Part shown: positions 1-6,817 of the stretch, piece by piece
How positions within the stretch are numbered: position 1 is the stretch's first letter
How the letters are laid out: each line of letters starts with the position of its first letter
NCBI GenBank assembly: GCA_031283835.1
Contig: JAITBA010000149.1
Span: 1-25,630, forward strand
Direction: 5' to 3'
From: Oscillospiraceae bacterium
Lineage (GTDB): Bacteria; Bacillota; Clostridia; Oscillospirales; Acutalibacteraceae
Length of the DNA: 25,630 bases
Program-made: the position numbers and the translations under genes
The notes under the pieces: generated by a model
What the model saw: only the letters and a program-made list of their open reading frames with translations
Database searches by the model: none
Told to the model about the DNA's origin: nothing

Positions 1-12
1 TCAACGCCCTGT

Positions 13-45
13 TTGGCAAAGTGATTTGAGCGAACGGTTTATAAT
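13..45 (+). promoter_or_regulatory. Weak candidate promoter upstream of the aminotransferase
   Basis: A perfect TATAAT lies at 40-45. The best -35-like hexamer, TTGGCA at 13-18, is 21 bases away, which is longer than the usual 17. It could drive the aminotransferase with a leader of about 155 bases that contains the short direct repeats. The spacing is poor, so confidence is low. Confidence 0.3.
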
Positions 46-70
46 AAGAAGAACAGGCGTGCGCAGGTGG

Positions 71-174
71 GAACTGCTCACCGCAGGTGTGTGACGCGGG
101 TGAGAAAGCGGGCAAAAGAGAGAACCTGTGTGCGCGAAATGCTCACCGCAGGTGCGAACTGCGCACCGCAGGTG
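71..174. repeat. Three near-identical 19-base direct repeats in the aminotransferase leader
   Basis: Copies of GAACTGCTCACCGCAGGTG lie at 71-89, 136-154 and 156-174, with one or two mismatches each, and a partial copy (GCAGGTGGGAA) lies at 63-73. The last two are separated by one base. They sit between a TATAAT box and the start codon at 208. Their role is unknown; a repeated regulator site and simple slippage duplication are both possible. Confidence 0.7.
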
Positions 175-207
175 GGAATAAATAAAAGACAAAAGCGAGG
201 ATTGAAC

Positions 208-1449
208 ATGCAAAGCCTTTCGGAATTGACGAAAGACTATAGTGCCGCGCGGGCGCGGCGTCTGCAGTTGGATATGAGCCGCGGCAAGCCCGGGGCCGAC
301 CAGCTGATGCTTTCGCGCGGGTTGCTGGACGCCCGATGGGTGGAACAGCCCAAGAGCGAAAATGGCCTGGATTGCCGCAGCTATGGCGGGCCGGAGGGGA
401 TCCCCGAGGCGCGGCGGCTGTTTGGCGAGATGCTAGACGTGCCGACGGCGCAGGTGATTGTGTGCGGCAACAGCAGCCTGACGGTGATGTATGACTACCT
501 GGCGCAGTGCATGTTTTTGGGCACGGGCACCGAGGAGCGGAGCGCCGGATGGGGTTTTCAGCCGCGGCGGGGCAAGGTGAAGTTTTTGTGCCCCGTGCCG
601 GGCTACGACCGACACTTTGCGATTTTGGAGCAGCTGGGCATTGAGATGATTGCGATTCCTATGCGGGCGCAGGGGCCGGATATGGCGCTGGTGGAGCAAT
701 ATGCCCGCGACCCCGACGTGAAGGGCCTGATTTGCGTGCCGAAGTATTCGAACCCCGAGGGCAAAACGTATAGCGACGAAACCGTGCGTGCCTTTGCAAA
801 CCTGCGGCCTGCCGCGCGGGATTTCCGCGTGATTTGGGACAACGCCTATTGCGTGCACGACCTTGACGACCAGGGCGACGTGCTGCACAATATTTTTGAA
901 GAGGCGAAGGCGGTGGGCACGGAAGATTATTTTGTTGAGGTGACTTCGTTTTCAAAAATTTCGTTCCCGGGGGCGGGGATTTCGTGCGTGGCGGCCAGCC
1001 CCGCCAACATTGCAGCCATGCAAAAACGCATGGCCGCGCAGACGATTAGCCACGACAAGCTGAACCAACTGCGGCACGCGCGGTATTTTGGCGACGCGGC
1101 GGGCGTGCGGGCACACATGCGCCGGCACGCAGAAATTTTGCGGCCGAAGTTTGGTGTGGTGCTGGAACTTTTTGCGCGGGATTTGACCGGCCTTGCGCAG
1201 TGGACCGTGCCGAAGGGCGGCTATTTTATCAGCCTGGATTTGCCGGGCGGGTGTGCCAAACGCACCGCGCAGCTGTGCAAAGAGGCAGGCGTTGTGCTCA
1301 CAAGCGCGGGCGCAACATTCCCCGGCGGCATTGACCCGGAGGACAAAAACCTGCGCGTCGCGCCCACTTTTCCGCCGCTGGAAGAGCTGCGCGCCGCCAC
1401 GGAGCTGCTGACGCTGTGCGCGCGGATTGCGATTGCGGAGAAGACATGA
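208..1449 (+). CDS. PLP-dependent aminotransferase, class I, aspartate aminotransferase type Ic-like
   Basis: This 413-residue protein should transfer amino groups using pyridoxal phosphate in the cytoplasm. The N-terminal LDMSRGKPGADQL stretch and overall length match the Asp_aminotransf (PF12897) group, which includes aspartate and alanine-glyoxylate type enzymes. The cofactor lysine is K250 in SFSKISFPGAG, after VPKYSNPEGKTYS near residue 178 and the cofactor-contacting WDNAYCVHDL near residue 210. I start it at ATG 208 because GAGG at 197-200 is 7 bases upstream and the family N-terminus begins there. An in-frame ATG at 67 would add 47 residues encoded by the leader repeats, which look non-coding. 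It stands alone, with murA 190 bases downstream behind its own promoter. The exact amino-acid substrate cannot be read from the sequence. Confidence 0.88.
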   Translation: MQSLSELTKDYSAARARRLQLDMSRGKPGADQLMLSRGLLDARWVEQPKSENGLDCRSYGGPEGIPEARRLFGEMLDVPTAQVIVCGNSSLTVMYDYLAQCMFLGTGTEERSAGWGFQPRRGKVKFLCPVPGYDRHFAILEQLGIEMIAIPMRAQGPDMALVEQYARDPDVKGLICVPKYSNPEGKTYSDETVRAFANLRPAARDFRVIWDNAYCVHDLDDQGDVLHNIFEEAKAVGTEDYFVEVTSFSKISFPGAGISCVAASPANIAAMQKRMAAQTISHDKLNQLRHARYFGDAAGVRAHMRRHAEILRPKFGVVLELFARDLTGLAQWTVPKGGYFISLDLPGGCAKRTAQLCKEAGVVLTSAGATFPGGIDPEDKNLRVAPTFPPLEELRAATELLTLCARIAIAEKT

Positions 1450-1556
1450 CCGCCCCGGCTTGCAAATTTTTTTGATACGACGACGGCAGCCGCTTTTTAA
1501 TGGCTATAAAATTGTGGACAAAATCTTAAAAAAAGCTTTTCTTTTTGCCAAGATGG

Positions 1557-1565
1557 TGTTATAAT
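1557..1565 (+). promoter_or_regulatory. Extended -10 promoter for murA
   Basis: TGTTATAAT is a perfect extended -10 element (TGn followed by TATAAT at 1560-1565). The -35 region is a T-rich stretch (1537-1542) with little match to TTGACA, which an extended -10 can compensate for. It leaves a leader of about 70 bases before the murA start. Confidence 0.55.
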
Positions 1566-1642
1566 AATATGAGGTCTGCGGCAGGGCTGTGTGCGCCCGT
1601 TGCGGGCACGCGTGTGAGTTTTGAACGATGAGGTGGATGAAT

Positions 1643-2938
1643 TTGGAGAAAATTTTCATCAACGGGGGCACGCCCTTGCGGGGCGAGGTCTTTGTTGGCG
1701 GCGCAAAGAACGCGGTGCTGGCACTTTTGGCGGGGACAATCCTCACAAAGAGCACGTGTCGGCTTGAGAATATACCCAACATCAGCGATGTTTCGATTAT
1801 GCTGCATATTTTGCACCAGCTGGGCGCGGAGGTGCGCCGGGTGGACAAATACGCGGTGGAAATTAACACGAAATATTTTGACTCGGGGGAAGTGCCCTAT
1901 GAGCTGACCCGGCATTGCCGGGCATCGTGCTATTTGCTGGGGGCGCTGCTTGGCCGGTTTGGGCATGCCCGCGTGGCCATGCCCGGCGGGTGCGACCTGG
2001 GCATTCGCCCCATCGACCTGCACATTCGGGGCTTTGAGATGCTGGGCGCGACGGTGACCTTTGAGAAAAACGCGATTATCTCGATGCAAAGCGAGCAAAT
2101 TTTGGGCGGCCCCACCCATGTGGAATACTCTGTAGGGGCCACGATTAACGTGATGCTGGCGGCGGTGCGCGCCAGCGGTGTGACGGTGATTGAAAACGCC
2201 GCGAAGGAACCCCATGTGGTTGACCTGGCGAATTTTTTGAATTCTTGCGGGGCAGACGTGCGCGGCGCGGGCACCGATGTGATTAAAATCCACGGGGTGA
2301 AGGAGCTGCACGGCTGCGAATATGCGGCGATCCCCGACCAGATTGAGGCGGGAACGTTTATGGCGGCGGCGGCGGCCACCCGCGGCCATGTGCTGGTGCG
2401 CAACGTGATTCCTAAGCACCTGGAATCCATCAGCGCCAAGCTGCTGGAATGCGGGGCCACGGTGGAGGAGTTTGACGACGCGGTGTTGGTGTGCGCGCCC
2501 ACGCGCCTGCAGCGCTGCAATATCAAGACCATGCCACACCCGGGGTTCCCGACCGACATGCAGCCGCAGTTTGGTGCGCTGCTTGCCATGGCCCAGGGCA
2601 CCAGCATCCTCAGCGAGAGCGTGTTCGACAACCGCTTCCGCTACATGGAGCAGCTGCTGCGCATGGGCGCGCAGGTGAAAGTGGACGGCAAAGTGGCTGT
2701 GATTGAGGGCGTGGAGCAGCTGAGCGGCGCGCAGGTGAAGGCCTATGACTTGCGGGCGGGCGCGGCGATGGTGATTGCCGGCCTTGCCGCCCAGGGCGTG
2801 ACCGAAGTGGAAAGCATTGCGTATATCGATCGCGGGTATGAAGACATTGTGGGCAAACTGCGAGGCCTTGGCGCCGACGTTGCCCGGCGCGACGTGAAAG
2901 AATATGACGTGGGCGAAGACGCGCGGCTGGCGGGGTAG
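1643..2938 (+). CDS. murA: UDP-N-acetylglucosamine 1-carboxyvinyltransferase (MurA)
   Basis: MurA transfers enolpyruvate from phosphoenolpyruvate to UDP-GlcNAc, the first committed step of peptidoglycan synthesis, and is the fosfomycin target. The protein shows GGAKNAVLALLAG with the catalytic K22-N23 pair, RASCYLLGALLGRFG, and PGGCDLGIRPIDLH with the active-site cysteine C117, so fosfomycin sensitivity is expected. I chose TTG 1643: GAGGTGG lies 6 bases upstream, the protein then begins MEKIFINGG like other MurA proteins, and the catalytic pair falls at the canonical 22/23. ATG 1637 directly abuts that ribosome site and ATG 1628 has almost none, but either could be used. The length (431 residues) is normal. 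Many Gram-positives carry two MurA paralogues, and this window cannot show which one this is. Confidence 0.95.
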   Translation: MEKIFINGGTPLRGEVFVGGAKNAVLALLAGTILTKSTCRLENIPNISDVSIMLHILHQLGAEVRRVDKYAVEINTKYFDSGEVPYELTRHCRASCYLLGALLGRFGHARVAMPGGCDLGIRPIDLHIRGFEMLGATVTFEKNAIISMQSEQILGGPTHVEYSVGATINVMLAAVRASGVTVIENAAKEPHVVDLANFLNSCGADVRGAGTDVIKIHGVKELHGCEYAAIPDQIEAGTFMAAAAATRGHVLVRNVIPKHLESISAKLLECGATVEEFDDAVLVCAPTRLQRCNIKTMPHPGFPTDMQPQFGALLAMAQGTSILSESVFDNRFRYMEQLLRMGAQVKVDGKVAVIEGVEQLSGAQVKAYDLRAGAAMVIAGLAAQGVTEVESIAYIDRGYEDIVGKLRGLGADVARRDVKEYDVGEDARLAG

Positions 2939-3124
2939 GCGCTGCTTTTTGCGGTGTGTGCGTTGCTTTTGGCTCGCCGCAAGGGCGGGTGCCAACGCTG
3001 ATTTGATTTTGCGGAAAACCTGCGGGGCCGCGGTGTGGCAATGCCGCGTCGCAGCTCTTTTGTTTGGCGTTTTTGCGAAGGGTTGTGCAAAGCCTATTTG
3101 TGAATCTGTTGGATTGGAAAATAT

Positions 3125-3889
3125 ATGGCTAGTTTGATTCCTCTGTTCAGCTCCAGCGCGGGCAATTGCATTTTGGTTGGCGGCGCGGCGGGCGGCGTTT
3201 TGATTGACGCGGGCGTGAGCGCCAAACGCATTGCCCAGGCTCTTGCGGCCGCGCAGTGCGACGCGCAAAAGATTGCGGCGGTGTTTGTGACGCACGAACA
3301 CAACGACCATGTGGCGGGGCTGCGCGTGTTGTGCGAGCGGCACCATATCCCTGTGTTTGCCACGCCCGGCACGCTGGAATTTTTGGCGCGCGAGGGGAAA
3401 ATTAGCGCGAAAATGCAGGTGCAGCCCATGCCCGCCGGCGGCGTGGAAGCGGGCGGCCTGCTGGTGCGGGCGTTTAAAACATCGCACGACGCGAGCGAGC
3501 CGTGCGGCTTTTGCTGCGAGGACGAAAGCGGGCACCGCACCGCCGTGGCCACGGATACGGGCTGCATCACGGAAGAAACACGCGCGGCGCTGCTGGGGTG
3601 CGACACGGTGATGCTTGAAAGCAACCACGAAGTGACCATGCTGCAAAACGGGGGGTATCCCTATTGGCTCAAGCGGCGCATTTTGGGCGACCAGGGGCAT
3701 TTGAGCAACGTTGTGTGTGCTTCGTTTTTGCCGGCGCTGCTGCAGCGCGGTGCAGGGCGCTTTTTTTTGGGCCACTTGAGCCGCGAAAACAACACGCCCG
3801 CCCTGGCCCGGGCAACGGCGACGGCGGCTTTTGACGCGATGGGCGCGCGCAAGGGCGTTGATTATGAGCTGACGGTGTGCGTGCCCTAA
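3125..3889 (+). CDS. walJ: MBL-fold metallo-hydrolase, YycJ/WalJ family
   Basis: This 254-residue cytoplasmic metallo-beta-lactamase-fold protein begins with the YycJ-type SLIPLFSSSAGNCILV. It has the metal-binding THEHNDHVAG motif (H57, H59, D61, H62), a second metal-ligand region at VATDTGCITEE, and the family signature ESNHEV...YPYWLKRRILGDQGHLSN near residues 165-195. The family is usually encoded beside the WalRK cell-wall two-component genes and is linked to wall homeostasis, with nuclease activity reported for some members. Here no WalRK is adjacent. The upstream neighbour is murA, separated by 186 bases. The ribosome site (GGATTGG) is weak. It converges on the histidine kinase gene with only 38 bases between the stops. 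The family call is firm; the biochemical role is less so. Confidence 0.88.
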   Translation: MASLIPLFSSSAGNCILVGGAAGGVLIDAGVSAKRIAQALAAAQCDAQKIAAVFVTHEHNDHVAGLRVLCERHHIPVFATPGTLEFLAREGKISAKMQVQPMPAGGVEAGGLLVRAFKTSHDASEPCGFCCEDESGHRTAVATDTGCITEETRAALLGCDTVMLESNHEVTMLQNGGYPYWLKRRILGDQGHLSNVVCASFLPALLQRGAGRFFLGHLSRENNTPALARATATAAFDAMGARKGVDYELTVCVP

Positions 3890-3927
3890 GAATAGTATAA
3901 GGCAGCGGAAGGGCCTGACGCAAAAAT

Positions 3928-5334
3928 TTATTTTGGCAAGGCGACGATAAAACGGCTCCCTTGCCCAACCTTGCTTTCGACTGTAATTGTGCCGCCGTGT
4001 GCGTGCACGATCGATTTTGCGATGGCAAGCCCTATTCCCGCGCCGCCTGTGGAGCGGTTGCGGGAACTATCGGTGCGGTAGAACCGCTCAAATAGGAATG
4101 GCAAATCTTTTTCGGGAACACCAATGCCGTTGTCAGTTACGGTTATCATGCCGCTTTTATCTGTGCTTTTTACGCTCACGTGAATTTTGCCGTTTTTTGG
4201 CGTGTATTTGATTGCGTTGGAAAGCAGGTTTGCAAGCACTTGGTTTAATCGATCTTTGTCGGCGGGCACGGGGGTTTTTGCGCCTTCTACGGTGAGCAAA
4301 ATGCTTTTTTTTTGGCTTTCGGATTCGAAATTTCCGGCTACGATATGGACAAGCTCCAACAAATCCACATCCGATTTTTCTAGCCGCAAATTTTCGTTTT
4401 CCACCTTCGCCAACCGCTCCAAGTCGGAGACTAACCCGGAGATTCTGCCGATTTCCTCATAACAGCTTTGCAGACGCTCGTTTGTCGGCTCCCAAACGCC
4501 CTCGATGATGGCTTCCAGATGGGAGGATACCGCGGTCAGCGGGGTGCGCAGCTCGTGGGCGACGTCGGTGGTTAGGCGACGGCGCAAGCCTTCTTGTTTT
4601 TTGAGGGAGGCAGCCATGTGGTTGACGGCTGTCACAAGCTCGTCCAGCTCCTGCGTTTTTGGTTGCCCGCTGAAGCGAATGTTATAGTTTCCGTCCGCAA
4701 TTTGTTTGGCAATGTGCGCCGTCTTGATGATTGGACGGGAAACGCGCCTTGCCAAAAATCCGGCGATAATCACCGAACAGAACAAGACAAGAGAACCGAT
4801 GATGACCAAAACGAGATTCAAGGAATCGAGAAAACGGAAGTCGCTTTCTTTTAAAAAATAAGGGCCGTAGGACCCGACGACAACGCTGCCGATTACTTGA
4901 CCGTTCTGTTTTAGGGCGTACGCCTGCGACACAAAGCCGCCGGAAAGACCAGGGCGTTTTTCCTCCATGCGGTTGATAATCTCCATCATCACCTGCGAAC
5001 AGGCTTCCATGTCGTGGTTTTCCGCGTCCCAAACCACGTTGCCGCGCGCATCGGTCAGCCGAAGGATATAGCCGTCGTAGAGCGCGGCCATGCCAACGCC
5101 ATGCACATACTCGGTATTCCAAGTGCCCGAAGCACTGTTGTATTGATGACTCAGATTTTCGGCAAGCTCTGACGCGCGGATTTGCTGCTGCTTTTTGGCG
5201 TATTCCTCAAATTCCATGTTGATAAACGTGTTTGCCAATATGCTAATGAGCAGTATGGTGGCAAGCACAATGAGGGTAATGATGAGGGTAAGCTGTGTGC
5301 GAAATTTTCGCATTCCGAATAAGCGCATTCTCAT
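3928..5334 (-). CDS. Sensor histidine kinase of the copper-island two-component system
   Basis: This 468-residue membrane kinase autophosphorylates on a histidine and passes the phosphate to the response regulator encoded just upstream. The order is: membrane segment about 13-37; extracytoplasmic domain about 38-172; second membrane segment about 173-195; HAMP linker (RRVSRPI, about 196-248); dimerisation/phosphoacceptor helix with H260 in DVAHELRTPL; and an ATPase domain with NLLSNAIKYTP (369-379), DNGIG (401-405), FLFERFYR and GGAGIGLAI (430-438). The outer domain has a conserved-looking DGYI...VWDAENHDMEAC stretch with H107, M109 and C112, which could bind copper; this is inference. Its ATG overlaps the regulator stop by four bases (ATGA). 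An in-frame ATG at 5328 has better spacing (9 bases) from GGAGG and may be the true start. Confidence 0.93.
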   Translation of the reverse strand: MRMRLFGMRKFRTQLTLIITLIVLATILLISILANTFINMEFEEYAKKQQQIRASELAENLSHQYNSASGTWNTEYVHGVGMAALYDGYILRLTDARGNVVWDAENHDMEACSQVMMEIINRMEEKRPGLSGGFVSQAYALKQNGQVIGSVVVGSYGPYFLKESDFRFLDSLNLVLVIIGSLVLFCSVIIAGFLARRVSRPIIKTAHIAKQIADGNYNIRFSGQPKTQELDELVTAVNHMAASLKKQEGLRRRLTTDVAHELRTPLTAVSSHLEAIIEGVWEPTNERLQSCYEEIGRISGLVSDLERLAKVENENLRLEKSDVDLLELVHIVAGNFESESQKKSILLTVEGAKTPVPADKDRLNQVLANLLSNAIKYTPKNGKIHVSVKSTDKSGMITVTDNGIGVPEKDLPFLFERFYRTDSSRNRSTGGAGIGLAIAKSIVHAHGGTITVESKVGQGSRFIVALPK

Positions 5335-6032
5335 TCCCCTCCAAACTTATATCCCAAACCGCGTATCGTCAGCACATACACAGGGTTTTTGGTGTCGTCC
5401 TCAATTTTCTGCCGCAAATTTTTGATATGATTGTCTATCACCCGGTCAAAGCTGTCAAAATCCTCGCCAAAGGCAAGCGCAATCAGTTCTTCGCGCGCAA
5501 ACACTTTGTTGGGATACTTGATTAGCGCCGACAGGATATTGCGCTCGCTCAGCGTGAGATTGACGGGTTTGCCTTTTTTGACGACGCTGCCGCTTGCAAA
5601 ATCCACGACCAAATCGCCGTCTCGCCATGCGTTTTTAAAAGCCAGCGGCACTAAATCGTCCTCTGTTCGGCGGAGGATTACTTCGATATGCGCGGCAAGG
5701 ACCTTTAGGCTAAACGGCTTTGTGATGTAATCGTCCGCACCGATTTCGAGCCCCTTCAAATGACTGGTTTCTTCGGATTTTGCCGTGAGCATGATGATGG
5801 GCACACGCGATTTTTTGCGGAGGCGCGCACAAACCTCCTCGCCCGAAATATCGGGGAGCATGAGGTCGAGCAGGACAAGGGAGATGCTTTGCTTTTCGAA
5901 CACCTCCAATGCCTTTCGTCCGTTTTCGGCGGTGTGGACGACGTAGCCCTTGCTTTCCAAAAAAGAGGCGACAACCTCCAGGATTTTTGGCTCATCGTCC
6001 ACTGCCAATATATTTTTTGCTGCCCGGGCCAT
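5331..6032 (-). CDS. OmpR/PhoB-family response regulator
   Basis: This 233-residue cytoplasmic regulator has a receiver domain followed by an OmpR-type winged helix. The receiver shows the acidic pair D12-D13 (AVDDEPKI), the phosphorylated D56 in LVLLDLMLPD, T/S in IIMLTAKSEE and K105 in YITKPF. The DNA-binding domain (about 130-230) has LTLSERNILSALIKYPNKVFAREEL and the terminal RVIDNHIKNLRQKI...IRGLGYKFGGE. The start at 6032 is set by AGGAGG seven bases upstream; an ATG at 6071 would add 13 residues but has no ribosome site. It lies between the lipoprotein and kinase genes of the copA operon and overlaps the kinase start. It probably controls this operon or other envelope/copper genes; its targets are not visible here. 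Confidence 0.94.
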   Translation of the reverse strand: MARAAKNILAVDDEPKILEVVASFLESKGYVVHTAENGRKALEVFEKQSISLVLLDLMLPDISGEEVCARLRKKSRVPIIMLTAKSEETSHLKGLEIGADDYITKPFSLKVLAAHIEVILRRTEDDLVPLAFKNAWRDGDLVVDFASGSVVKKGKPVNLTLSERNILSALIKYPNKVFAREELIALAFGEDFDSFDRVIDNHIKNLRQKIEDDTKNPVYVLTIRGLGYKFGGE

Positions 6033-6039
6033 GTTGCCG

Positions 6040-6045
6040 CCTCCT
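6040..6045 (-). promoter_or_regulatory. Strong ribosome binding site that fixes the response regulator start
   Basis: AGGAGG (minus strand) lies seven bases before ATG 6032, and there is nothing comparable before the longer in-frame ATG 6071. The site is in the 48-base gap after the lipoprotein stop. Confidence 0.8.
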
Positions 6046-6080
6046 AAACAAACGAAATGCACAAACTTCATATGCCGCTG

Positions 6081-6815
6081 CTATTTTAAATTGAACAGCT
6101 TGAGCAACTTCCAAACCTGCTCTGTTTTGCCGTTTTCGTCAACCTGCACCTGCGCGTATGCCCATCCCTCAATTTTTTCTGGGTCGACGCCCGCCGCAAT
6201 GAGCGGTTCGGGGTTTAGCACGAACACAATGTCCTTCTCTTGATTGGTGTTGTCGTAGCCGCTCTGCTTCATATCTTTTGCCCACTCAAACATGTTGCCG
6301 TCGCCAAGTTTTACGCCGTAGTGGTCGAGGGAGGTGTGGTAGTTGATCGAATCACGGTATTTGTCGACGATCAGTTCGTAGGCGGAAAGCGCCGACGCTG
6401 TGTTGCTTGCTTTGCCGTTGCTCCCCAGTTTTTTGCCCACCATCAGCATTTTAGTTCCCATGCCGCCCATTGCGTCGCCTTCATAAAAGACGTAGTTATC
6501 GGGCAGCTTTTCGGGGTCAAGCCCCGCGTCAAGGAACGGCTGCGCGTCAAACTCCAACATGACATCGTGGAGGGGGGATTTGCTGTAGTCCGCGCTCCAA
6601 ATGAAGCGTGCCGAATCATCTGGCGCGGAAAGTGCCCAACCCGCGTTTAGTGCGTCGGCCTTCACTTTGCCGGGTATGGTTTTTAATACCTCGTCGAAGG
6701 AGGTGATGGACTGCTGCCCAACGACATCCAACCCTTTTAGTCCGCCGCAAGCACTAAACATGACGGCAACCGCCAGCCCTGCGGCAGCCACCGCGATCAG
6801 CTTCATTTTTTTCAT
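6081..6815 (-). CDS. Uncharacterised lipoprotein of the copper operon
   Basis: This 244-residue exported protein has an n-region MKKMK, a hydrophobic stretch and a lipobox-like FSAC, with C23 as the probable lipidated residue, so it should be anchored to the outer face of the cytoplasmic membrane. I do not recognise the family. The mature part has two similar short stretches, AGLDPEKLPDNY (about 97-108) and AGVDPEKIEGWAY (about 209-221), each after a hydrophobic strand (FDAQPFLD and LNPEPLIA). This suggests two related halves. A Met-rich patch, GDAMGGMGTKMLMVGKK, near residue 115 could bind copper, but that is inference. It begins two bases after the copA stop, with AAAGGTG as ribosome site inside the copA end, so the two are co-transcribed. 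Possible jobs are copper chaperone or accessory sensor for the kinase. Confidence 0.8.
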   Translation of the reverse strand: MKKMKLIAVAAAGLAVAVMFSACGGLKGLDVVGQQSITSFDEVLKTIPGKVKADALNAGWALSAPDDSARFIWSADYSKSPLHDVMLEFDAQPFLDAGLDPEKLPDNYVFYEGDAMGGMGTKMLMVGKKLGSNGKASNTASALSAYELIVDKYRDSINYHTSLDHYGVKLGDGNMFEWAKDMKQSGYDNTNQEKDIVFVLNPEPLIAAGVDPEKIEGWAYAQVQVDENGKTEQVWKLLKLFNLK

Positions 6816-6817
6816 CG

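Noticed and set aside
71..174. CRISPR array
   Set aside because: Units are only 19 bases, spacers are irregular (one base in one case), and no cas genes are present.
67..207. Longer aminotransferase start at ATG 67
   Set aside because: The 47 extra residues would be encoded by short direct repeats and lack family similarity; ATG 208 has its own ribosome site.
1559..3775. A minus-strand open frame of 738 codons across murA and walJ
   Set aside because: It is antisense to two firmly identified genes and crosses their intergenic gap; the product is rich in His, Arg, Gln and Ala with no recognisable family.
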